The notes beneath the pieces are model-generated. The model searched no databases and had not been told where the DNA came from. It was given only the letters and a program-made list of their open reading frames with translations. Below are positions 35,200 through 44,989 of a stretch of 64,000 bases of DNA, one piece after another. This DNA comes from Siphonodentalium dalli (taxonomy: Eukaryota; Mollusca; Scaphopoda; Gadilida; Siphonodentaliidae), in contig CP136061.1 in the NCBI GenBank assembly GCA_032622095.1, forward strand, positions 249,129,582-249,193,581, given 5' to 3'. The translations under genes and the position numbers were made by a program. How positions within the stretch are numbered: position 1 is the first letter of the stretch; each line of letters begins with the position of its first letter.

Positions 35200-36650
35200 A
35201 AATCAGTGAACATCGTCACGGTCACTTGCGTACTTTCAATGCAGCTCATAAAGCCATAGCGATTTGGAACGGGTATAGATTTGTCCCATTGGCCGGTAAC
35301 AGTTCACTACGATTTCTTCCTTATAGGTTCATGAATTACATGAAATTCAAGTCAGCTATGCGTTAACCTAATTATTGCAAGATTTCATGGGCAAACATCA
35401 TTGATAAAGTTGTCACTTTAAGCTAGGTTTTATGTTCAAACTTTCGAGGCGGCTTCTAGTACTTAGATATATATGGAAAGCCGATCTTTTCACTAAAACG
35501 TTGTTCATTGCATTGGTTACAGGTTGTGGTTAATAGAGTGAGTACCCTAAAAAAAAATCCGTGTCACCAACATCGTAAGTGCGTCAGGTGACCTATTTCC
35601 CCATAATATTCCGACACACTTAGCATATTTTATCACAATATTTGTTAAGTGTCAGATAACACGGCTCTTTTTTTCTCTTATTGGCTCGGGTGTGTCAACT
35701 GTTTTAGTAAAGCTCGCTAGTGTGTCGTATCGCTCGATTCCATGTCATCTGACCCATTCCAATTTTTTCGAAGAACCACATCTTGCTTGTGTGATATACA
35801 GAGAGAACAGGTATATTTTATTATGGAAATGCACAACTGTTCCAAATAAAATATGTTTTGCAGATGTGTGCAATGGGAATTTCCATTGAGAAAAAATATA
35901 ACTTTTTTTCATAGAATACCAGAATCTAATAGTAATTGAAGGCACGATTGCCTCACTTTTATTGAAATATAGTCTTAGTATATTTCAGTATATATATTAT
36001 GTGCAGGGGCAAACATTTTTAGTACCGTACTGGTATAAGTGTCGCAAAAAAAATTAGAATTATGTGCGTCCGTATATACATATATATGGCTATATGTTCA
36101 TGTAAAATGGTTTGCGACCATTGGAATGTGTCTTTATTTTTCAGAGTACCTATAAAATGTGTTTTGACATACTTTTAATTTCCTGTCTGAATTTGTATAC
36201 AAAAGGCGCACAGTGTCACGCAACCATCAAAGGGGCCTACCCGCCTTCATCAAAATTATACACCTGCATGGGGAAATCAAAGCAGATGACATGATATGAA
36301 GTTGAGATAAACAAAATTGCAATGACAACAACGTCTAGGTGGTGATTATTAGCTCTGACCATATAGACAGGGAAACCATAGTGCAATTAATGACCACAAT
36401 TAACGTCCTGTTATTAACTGTGACAGCATCTGTTTTCTTAATCCTCTTATAGACAATATACCGCCAGCATGCCTGCTTCGAATGGGGCGGGTGATACCCT
36501 ACAACCCGAACCAACCATACAGATTTGCAAACAAATTTGATTTACGCACATTTATCTAAACACTGCCACCCTCATCATCATGCTGCCACCTCTGGTCAAT
36601 AAAGAATTATAATTTATGGTTTGTCGATAAGCCACTGAGTGCGATTGTAT
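35200..36650. other. Intron sequence; no exon seen
   Basis: AT-rich interior of the last galectin intron; no recognised element. Confidence 0.5.
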
Positions 36651-36779
36651 TCACATGTATGTGTTGCCTGTTATTGCAGCTCTAGTTGGAAAATTCAACC
36701 CTTTGGGTAGGGACATAGATAGCAAATTCATGTTTGAATTTCTGTTGAGTGCGCCACATGTGTGTAATAGAGTCTTAAA

Positions 36780-37300
36780 GATATGGGCGGCGTTGGCGGT
36801 GGGTATGCTGTTAAAATATTCAGCTCCGTCAAAAACCGCCATAAACAGGAAGAATAGTAAAATATAGACATACTGTGTTCTTATGCCAATCAGAAATATA
36901 GCATAAACAGTATGTTATTGTCAAATGTTTTCCTTTGTTATGTAAACAAAAGCAAAAAAAGTTACGTTTCCTGGCTTTTGTTTAGATCCGGATATGGTAA
37001 ACATAAAGATCGTTATTGGTTACTGGTTTCCTGATATGGAAATGATAACGAGCGTTTATATCATTTGTAGTCGATTAACCAATAGAATTACGCTGTGTTA
37101 TGTAAACAGAAGCAAAACTTCTGCAACACGAGCAGACTCTTGTTTACGTACACCATCGTACGTCTTGATGACAATATACTATTTACGCGCTGATTATGTT
37201 TGGCATATGAACAAAACTATATATATTTTAATATTCCTTCAGTTGATGGCGATTTGAACAAATATGAATATTTCTGCAACGAACGCCGCCCGTGCCTTTA
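36780..37300 (+). repeat. Dispersed repeat R2, copy 1
   Basis: Matches 44480-44985 in the same orientation. Shared landmarks are GGCGGTGGGTAT, 'gtcaaaaaccgcca', 'cataaacagtatgttattgtca', 'tatgtaaacaaaagc', 'cctgatatgga' and 'ggaacaaatatgaatatt'. In this copy the AAAGAGCGTT pair is degraded (about 37003 and 37047). Non-coding, class unknown. Confidence 0.75.
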
Positions 37301-37374
37301 ATGAACTCGAACCTCATTAATCAACATGACTAATTTCACATGATTTGACATTATCGATTAATTTATAACTTGAT

Positions 37375-38500
37375 ACAGACAAAAATATTTGCTCTGACCC
37401 CCCCCCTCCCCCAATGAAATTAAATTTATCCTGGTGACCGAACAACATTAGTGGACATGATCGCTTTGACGATGTAAAGAAATTGGTTGATCACTGATAT
37501 AAATGTTTGTTCTTACACCCCTCACTTGTGATGAGAAATAAATACCCCCATTACAGGTGAATTTTTTTTTATCCTGATGACCGTACAACATTAGTGCAAT
37601 TTAGTGGGTTTGACCACTTTCATGCCGAACCCCCCAATAAATTTTATTCTGACCCCCCCCCCCCCCCAATTAATTATTCCTGGTGACCAAACAACACAAG
37701 TCACATGACCGATTTGATTACCGGTATCAATCAATTTGTTGATAATGAAATAAAGGTTGTGAGAAGTAAATTTTATCCTGGAGACCGAACCACAACATTA
37801 GGACATGGCCAGTTATTAATTGACAGTATAAATAAATTGGTTGATAATGCCATAAATATTTGTTCTGACTCGACCCACCCCCAATAAATTTTATCCTGGT
37901 GACCAAACAAACTTAGTGGGAATGCCCACTTTGAGTGTATCAATAAATTTGTTGATAATGACATACAAATTTGATCTGACCCACCCCCCCCCCCCAAATA
38001 AATGTTATCCTGGTGGATGAACAACTTTAGTGGACATGAATCACATGACCACTTTGATGTATCAATAGTGACATAAATGTGGTGAGAAGGAAATTTTATC
38101 CTGGAGACCGAACCACACCAATAGACTTGGCCATTTATTTGACGGTATCAATAAATTGGTTGATAATGACATAAATACATGCATTTGTCCCCCACCCCAA
38201 ATATATTTTATGCTGGTGACCGAGTAACCTTTGTTGTCAAGACCACTTTGATGGTAACAATAAATTTGTTGATACTGACATAAATATTTGTTTTGACAAT
38301 CCTCCCCCACTGTTATAGGGAGATATAAATTTTATCCTGGTGCCCGAAACACATTAATGAAGTTGAGCGATTTGACAGTTTCCATAAATTGATTGATACT
38401 GACATAGATATTTGTTCTCACCCCTACCTGCGTCTGTGACTGATTTGACTGTAGCAGTATCAATTGGTTAAAATTACATAAATATTCTGACCGCTTCCCC
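37375..38500 (+). repeat. Satellite-like tandem array (~110-145-bp units, ~9 copies)
   Basis: Each unit contains TCCTGGTGACCGAACAACA-type sequence, a 'tttga..tatcaataaattggttgataatgacataaatatttgttctgac' portion (diverged) and a C-rich run. Units start near 37430, 37572, 37680, 37778, 37896, 38009, 38099, 38211 and 38336. It lies within the galectin intron. Confidence 0.8.
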
Positions 38501-39640
38501 TAGTGTAGGAGTTATATAAAGGGTCACCCCATGCAGGATCTATGCACAACATCCCTAATTACATGGTCATATATCATTTTGGGAAAGATCATGTAATATT
38601 TTCTAAAAATTTAAAGTGTAGTGTTCAGTATGGCTCATTTATGAATTTGGCCCTACCCGATATGCACACACTATGTAATAGAGTCCTACATGTACATGTA
38701 ACTGAGCTGGAACACAAAAATCACAAAGCAAACATGTATTACATACAATTGTACATCCGCGATTCCGCATAATGTCATCTCAAATCTATTAATGTGTTTC
38801 TTTCAGATTCAGCATTAAGCGTCATCGAGTATCCACTGTCAAGATTCAACATACATGTACATTATCTGAAGATGTCATTATCTGGAGATGAACTGGACAA
38901 CTCAATAACATGACTTCTGCTCTAACCCAGTCTGATTGTGAATTTTGCCAAAACTCTCTACATGTGATTGTATACCAAACAAGTTTTGTTCAGGACACCT
39001 ATGTACTACACCGCTTAATATAATACTTCACAGAAGAATATCAATATTTAGTACATTCCTAGCTGAGTGTTAGTCAAGAATAAATTACATAGGGAAGAAT
39101 AGATCTTGTTTTCCATACAGGTATGAAGTAAATTCAAGTAATTGAATATTTTGAATAAATATGTATACTATTTTATAACAAACAAGTTTAATTATTTAGT
39201 TAGTTTTAATAAACTTCATCTATATGAACTATGCTTTGAATTATCAAGCTGACTTAACCCATACATGCCCATCATGTTACTTTCAGTGTACATGTGCCTA
39301 TTCCAAAAACAGTCATATTTGAGATTTGGCGGCAAGGTGATCGGCTTGTGATGCCCATGTCACAGGTCTGACCCTCCTTGAAACCAAGTGTGTCAGTTTG
39401 ATTCAGGGCTTGGACCATATGGACTTGTATAAATTTTCCCAAAACCAGAACAAGTGAAAGAGTTTCTTTAAAAAGATCACTATCCCGGTATCAGATATCC
39501 TAAACTTCTCAAGTTTGATATACATGTATTTGATACTAAAGTTTTGTTCCAATTAATTATTTTCAGCATTTCTGGGTTTTGGACAATCGATACATGTGCA
39601 TGTTGTCAAATCCCTGTACAAACCGACACATATGCCACCA
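38501..39640. other. Intron sequence; no exon seen
   Basis: AT-rich, no recognised repeat. A weak tRNA-like stretch near 39320-39405 (GTGATCGGCTTG ... GTTTGATTCAGGGC) may be an eroded SINE head but is too degenerate to call. Confidence 0.4.
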
Positions 39641-39944
39641 AAGCGGGTCATATGACACACCTAGAAAAACACATGTGTCGCCCCAAATGTGTTATCTGAC
39701 ACATGCGACACACATTATGAGGACAAATTGGCCGAAACATTTGGATAATTTTTGGTGTGTCATATGACACACCTAGAAAATCGCCGGGGTGGCATAATCC
39801 ATTGGGCCGAACATTACAAGAAAATGTGTAGACCTGAGCACGAACAATCCTAATATCTATAACGCCATGCAAATTACTTCGATTTAAAGTTCGGCCCGGC
39901 ATGAGAAATATTTCAAATATGAACATGACATTTGGTAAATCCTA

Positions 39945-40262
39945 GCATCCAGACTGGCATCAAGATTACCATTTGCTGGATATTTTGAGACCTGACACCC
40001 ACCCCAAAGGTCGGAAAATATTCTGAAACGTTTCTGATTTCAGTCCAAATGTTTTACCAAAAATAGGAAAAAATTCAAATGTTGGTCTAAAACTACAAAT
40101 TCTCCACTAATAAATTGTTGGAAAATTAACTACGAGAACAATTTCAACCTATTGTTTGTGTGAAATTTCCAACAAATGTGTCAGATATATCAAATTTCAA
40201 ACTGTTAAATATTTGACCAAAGTTTGGGGGGGGGTGAGACACCCCTGTTGTCACGTCCCTGT
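39945..40262 (+). repeat. Dispersed repeat R4, copy 3
   Basis: Contains 'gtgaaatttccaac', 'tttcaaactgttaaatatttgaccaaagtttgggg', 'gacacccctgttgtcacgtccctgtcc', colinear with 24700-24825. Non-coding. Confidence 0.6.
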
Positions 40263-40812
40263 CCCAACATTTATACAATGGCATCAATATATCGTGGATT
40301 TATCCATGTATTTGAATTCGACCGTTTAGTTACTTTATCGTATGTAGGTGGGGACTGCTTTCTCATTTTAATATGTAGATATCTACCGTCTGAACGGGCA
40401 TGGCGCATTTGAACCACACTACTGGTGTATATTGTAGTGGGGATAATATAGGTCGGGCGCTAAAGACACGAAATACCTATACATACTCTACAAAATCTAA
40501 GCATAATCAGATCGAGTTTCAGCTCTTTATTCAATCCGTATAATAAAACAGACTACATCTTAACACATGTTATCGTTACCAAGTTTAACTTTTCAACCTA
40601 CGTCTTGGTTTAGATCCCAAAAAAGCCCTATTCTTGGGATAAGTATTCCCTTGCCCCGACCATTCGATCTGTTGAAAAATTCCAAACCAAATTAATGTTT
40701 TCTTAAACGGCTCATTCGAAACTCCAGATTTTGTCTACATAATTTGGAGGGACGGATACGATATGTCGATAAATACACGAAAGATTGGTATGCCGGCTTG
40801 ATATGCTTTGAA

Positions 40813-41130
40813 AAACACTGAAAGTCACAGCCATTTTCCAGCCGTTGTCAATTTTTCGCCCCAATTCATACAAACGCTCTTTATTGCTACCATATCAGGA
40901 ATAGAATAGCACGGAACGCTCTTTTCTGTTCCATGTCGTACAAATGGCTGTTTTTTGTTTGGATCCCAAACACCTTGTTCATACTTGCATTTGTCATTAC
41001 TTCTATGCGTCTTTTTTGGGTTACAGAAGGTAGTTAAGCTATTTATCGACCTACTTCGATACCGGGAAAAATTCAAAAGCTAATGCTATTATTTGTATTT
41101 TGGAGCGCAAACCGCCAGGTGGCTTTAATA
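40813..41130 (+). repeat. Dispersed repeat R1, copy 3 (plus)
   Basis: Carries the AACGCTCTTTATTG and AACGCTCTTTTC pair (40872, 40914), 'ttggatcccaaacacc', 'ttcgataccgggaaaaattc' and 'gcaaaccgccaggtggcttta', all shared with the minus-strand copies near 7-8.8 kb and with 49870-50145. Confidence 0.7.
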
Positions 41131-41573
41131 TGACTAAATATTCCTCAAATAAAATAGGGGACACATTCGGTCTTATATCTGACTGAACGTACATGTTGGA
41201 CATTATTAGACCCTGAGGCTAAAACAATATATTTTACACCGAATATTGGTTGGAAAATTTAGCTATAACGTTATTGTATATTTGAGCTATCATAATCTAT
41301 TTTCTATGTCTGAAAATTCAAACCGATGTATAGTCAACAGTCGATCGGTCTATGACTTGTATAATCCAATTGTTGAAAATGTTACCGAGATGAGTGATAG
41401 AAAATCACCAACCCCATCCAACTGCCGCCTTGTCCTTAATGAAAGCAACTGATTATCCGGAGGCCCATTTTGTTTAATATAAATAAAAAAATTCCAACAA
41501 TACATAACGTTAAGTATAACATCGGCCAATAAAGCGAATGCGAATAGCAATGTATCTATATTATAATATATCT

Positions 41574-41809
41574 ATGTAGGAGGTACGGCACAGCGGCAAC
41601 GTTATATATTTTTTGCCTCCGAAACATGGCGAGCATTGCTCTTAGAACATGCTTGGGACTATACAACACACCAGGCGCCTATTTTTAGAAGCAAATTTGA
41701 TTTTTGGGACAGTGTGTTGTATAGTCCCAAGCATGTTCTAAGAGCAATGCTCGCCATGTTTCGGAGGCAAAAAATATATAACATTGCCGCTGTGCCGTAC
41801 ATCCTACAT
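41574..41809. repeat. Large foldback: 98-bp arms, 40-nt loop
   Basis: Left arm 41574-41671 and right arm 41712-41809 are reverse complements with only two visible mismatches. The loop carries 'gaagcaaatttgatttttgg', and an inverted near-copy of that loop occurs again at about 42003-42032. Such near-perfect arms imply a young foldback element or a recent inverted duplication. A transcript through it (it lies in the galectin intron) would form a long hairpin. Confidence 0.9.
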
Positions 41810-41893
41810 ACATATACATATAGAGACCTTAAAATGTGAATATAGTGTCCTAAGTGCGACGTCGGAATACAGCGGCCATTCGAGCTTCCTTTT

Positions 41894-41983
41894 TTGGGGT
41901 TGCTTCGGTGGCCGTGTGGTATTGACGTCGGACTTTGAGTCGCAAGGCGCGCTCGCCGTCGGGCCGGGGTTCGTATCCCACCC
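41894..41983 (+). repeat. tRNA-like sequence (tRNA-derived SINE head or pseudo-tRNA)
   Basis: It has an A-box-like GGTGGCCGTGTGG and a B-box-like GGTTCGTATCC with a long variable-arm-like stretch between (tRNA-Ser/Leu style). The anticodon stem pairs poorly and the acceptor stem does not close, so it is not called as a functional tRNA gene. An A-rich run follows. Confidence 0.55.
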
Positions 41984-42098
41984 AATCTAAAAAAATTTGC
42001 ATTGTCTCAAAAATCAAATTTGCTTATAATATATCTTTTGTTGCAGTTGGCTCTCCATACATTACCAGTCGGTGTGATGAATTCTACCCGTAAAACAG

Positions 42099-42179
42099 TT
42101 TGCGATTACAAAACGTGTATCGGTGCGGGTAGCTACCAGTACGCGTACCCGTACCGGTTTGAAATCGCAAACTCGCTAT
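42099..42179. mobile_element. Short TIR element (hAT-type MITE candidate) at array edge
   Basis: CAGTTTGCGATT at about 42099 is matched by AATCGCAAACTCGCTA at 42164-42179 in inverted order. The CA.. and ..TA ends resemble the hAT terminal pattern YARNG. The same terminal sequence (CAGCGAGTTTGCGAT) occurs at about 35158 next to array 1. No target duplication could be confirmed. Confidence 0.45.
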
Positions 42180-42184
42180 TAATA

Positions 42185-42920
42185 AAATGTTGTAAGGTCT
42201 GTCATATAAATGAATGTTGTAAGGTTTACCATACTAATACATGTTATAAGGTCTGACATATTAATAAATGTTATAATGTCTGACATATTAATAATTGTTA
42301 TAAAGTCTGACACTTCAATAAATGTTATAAGGTCTGACATATTAATAAATGTTGTAAAGTCTGTCATATTAATAAATTTTATAAGGTCTGACATATTAAT
42401 TAATGTTATAAGGTCTGCCATATTAATACACGTTATAAGGTCTGACACATTAATAAATGTTGTAAGGTCTGCCATATTAATAAATGTTGTAAGGTCTGAC
42501 ATATTAATACATGTTATAAGGTCTGACACATTAATAAATGTTGTAAGGTCTGCCATAATAATAAATGTTGTAAGGTCTGCCATATTAATAAATGTTGTAA
42601 GGTCTGACATATTAATACATGTTATAAGGTCTGACACATTAATAAATGTTGTAAGGTCTGACATATTAATAAATGTTGTAAGGTCTGCCATATTAATTAA
42701 TGTTATAAGGTCTGCCATATTAATACATGTTATAAGGTCTGACACATTAATAAATGTTGTAAGGTCTGACACATTAATAAATGTTGTAAGGTCTGACATA
42801 TTAATAAATGTTGTAAGGTCTGACATATTAATAATGTTGTAAGGTCTGACATATTAATAAATGTTGTAAGGTCTGACATATTAATAAATGTTGTAAGGTC
42901 TGACATATTAATAAATGTTT
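42185..42920 (+). repeat. 27-bp minisatellite array 2 (~27 copies)
   Basis: Same 27-bp unit as 34750-35156, in the same orientation. Some higher-order structure is visible, with blocks of the ACACATTAATAAATG and GCCATATTAATAC variants repeating together. It stands about 540 bases from the galectin exon B donor, so the two arrays sit near opposite ends of one intron. Confidence 0.9.
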
Positions 42921-43094
42921 GCATGTGTCACAGCAAAGTCGTCGACTAATGTCGATACCGGGATAATTCAAGCGGTTGTTATTATACAAATATTTTGGAC
43001 CGCAAACTCATATAAACTTTATTACGTTTACATATGGTCATGTTACTTGTATGTACTTCAAATAAATTTTCAAAATAAACGCCCTGTGGATTAA

Positions 43095-43430
43095 CCCTTT
43101 ACCCAACAAACCGGCCATAACCGGCCACATAAAGCTTCAACAGCCTAAAATATCTTCGGTCTGTCTCAATAGAACCATACAAATATGGATATCATTGGAA
43201 CCGGCTCCTTGACCACATTGTGATAGTTACAGCTATGGCCTGTGCCAATGCATTCTCTTATATATGCGAGTCGACCATAGGTCGCCTCGCATATATAAGA
43301 GAATGCATTGGCCTAAAAAAAAATTAATGTGTTAAGCCGATGCATTCTCTTATATATGCGAGGCGACCTATGGTCGACTCGCATATATAAGAGAATTCAT
43401 TGGCACAGGGCCCTTCTGTTGGGTAAAGGG
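43095..43430 (+). mobile_element. piggyBac-like MITE, copy 4
   Basis: TTAA flanks at 43091-43094 and 43431-43434 with the same terminal repeats. Both 67-bp palindromes are present (about 43246-43312 and 43336-43403), but the AT-rich spacer between them is reduced to about 23 bases, making this the shortest full copy. It lies 28 bases downstream of galectin exon B's donor, inside the intron. Confidence 0.88.
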
Positions 43431-43458
43431 TTAACATGATTATAAATATATATTACAC

Positions 43459-43657
43459 CTTCGTCGAGGCATCGCTGACAAGATACTCCAGCTTAAATAT
43501 TTCGTCCATTGTGATTGGGCATTGTGTCTTCTCATGCCGTCCTTCCCATATGTTGTTGTAGCTGTTGATCCAAATATTAGTCCCATTTTCCTTTATTTTA
43601 AAGTGGATCCCTATAGTCGTTGGTTTGTATGTGTCGGCTTGGATGTTGATTTCTGAA
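43459..43657 (-). CDS. Galectin-like lectin, central exon with sugar-binding motif (exon B)
   Basis: Minus strand: acceptor ATTTCTACAG, 199 bp, donor AAG|GTGTAA. It reads SEINIQADTYKPTTIGIHF, KIKENGTNIWINSYNN, IWEGRHEKTQCPITM and DEIFKLEYLVSDASTK. The order IxIHF...NxIWxNS...W(E/G)xxxE...FxLxxLV is the core of a galectin domain, with the Trp that stacks on galactose (IWEG). The canonical HxNPR is HFKIK here and the WGxxER motif is WEGRHE, so the binding residues are atypical and sugar specificity may differ. It joins exon A (split codon, phase 2) and exon C (phase 0). The first stop after the donor would end the reading, which supports splicing. Confidence 0.88.
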
Positions 43658-43853
43658 CTGTAGAAATTGAAAGATGATGTACACTATAGCTTTGGATCAT
43701 CGATGTCAGTCTGCGATGCTGTTTGGTTAGGAAATATTATACCACAGTTTTAAAATCGGAACCAGTCAAGCATACGTGATGAATAGTTATTCGATGGGAA
43801 TTGTTCAAGTAATTACAACAAACGACGTTTGTGTAACTTGTAATCTAAACATT

Positions 43854-44364
43854 GGCTGCGGACACACGTACCACAGTGGCGATGGCATAGTAGGTGTGAC
43901 AATTAATTATGGTAGAGTTTGGTGACAATTGGTCAACATAATTTATATGCCATAGGGAGTCGTGTCGCGCGCCGCATATTCGCACAGTGAGTCGACTGAC
44001 CAATTAACCCATTGAGTTTCACCAAGGTTGATCTCTACTCATTACGTTTAGCCACATTGTATTCTCTACGATACATAAAATTGCACGACCGATCGTCCAG
44101 AATTGTCTTGTGTGTTAGCATTAAAACTATAACATTGCGTGTTGAGTAACGATCAACAGCGACAAGACATTCGGTTTGATAAATCATTGAGATGTCGATC
44201 TCGACGCTGATAGAGCTTGGAAAAGACTCATTGTGTGAATGTGCGGCGGGCGACATGTCTCGCTATGGCACAGGAATATGACGACCAATTGTCACCAAAA
44301 TTGCACCGTAATTAATTGTCACACCTACTATGCCATCGCTACTGTGATACGTGTGTCCGCAGCC
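43854..44364. mobile_element. Transposon with ~130-bp terminal inverted repeats (511 bp)
   Basis: The ends GGCTGCGGACACACGTA (43854) and its complement ending at 44364 extend inward as imperfect inverted repeats of about 126-136 bases, including GATGGCATAGTAGGTGTGAC on both sides. The interior (about 43990-44238) has no recognised coding. Target duplication is unclear; an ATT flank is possible. It lies in the galectin A-B intron. Confidence 0.8.
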
Positions 44365-44479
44365 ATTCAAAAAAAACCTCGCGCAAATACGCACATAATC
44401 GACCTATGTGAAATAGGTACATGATGTGATGATTTGATTCTGAAATATGTAGATAATGGAGTTATAGTCGGTATCTCGT

Positions 44480-44985
44480 TTAAAGGTACGGTTGGCCTTG
44501 GCGGTGGGTATCCTGTGAAAATATTTCCACCCGTCAAAAACCGCCACAAACAGAAAGAACAACAAAATGTAGACCGACTTTGTCCGTATACAAATAAGAA
44601 ATATCGCATAAACAGTATGTTATTGTCATATGGTTGACCATTGTTATGTAAACAAAAGCATAAAAAGTTACTTTTCTGGTGTTTGTTTATATTATGATGG
44701 TAAACATAAAGAGCGTTCTTTGTTGGTGAATTCCTGATATGGAACCAATAAAGAGCGTTTATGCCATTTGTGTGTGATTAGCCAGCAGCATTGTGCTGTC
44801 TTCTGTAACACAATCAGGCTCTTGCTTAGGTAAAATATAGTAAATCTTTATGATAACATGATGTTTACGCGATGGTCATGGTATATATGAACGAAACTGT
44901 ATGCGTTTTAATGTGTTTCTGTTTACGGTGATTGGAACAAATATGAATATTTTCGACAACTAAGGCCTCACGTGCCTTTAATGGC
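44480..44985 (+). repeat. Dispersed repeat R2, copy 2
   Basis: Colinear with 36780-37300. It preserves a clean motif pair CATAAAGAGCGTTC (44705) and AATAAAGAGCGTTT (44747). Non-coding. Confidence 0.75.
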
Positions 44986-44989
44986 GCGG

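Noticed and set aside
36655-38772. Possible homology between two short readings sharing CNRVL (near 36760 and 38690)
   Set aside because: Only a dozen bases (GTAATAGAGTC) are clearly shared; too little to call a gene family.
41894-41983. Functional tRNA gene
   Set aside because: A and B boxes are present, but the acceptor stem does not close and the anticodon stem mispairs; called tRNA-like only.
42179-42924. Long open readings on both strands (about 215 codons) with a repeated 9-residue unit
   Set aside because: They are the translation of the 27-bp minisatellite; a repeat length divisible by three with no stop codon keeps all related frames open.
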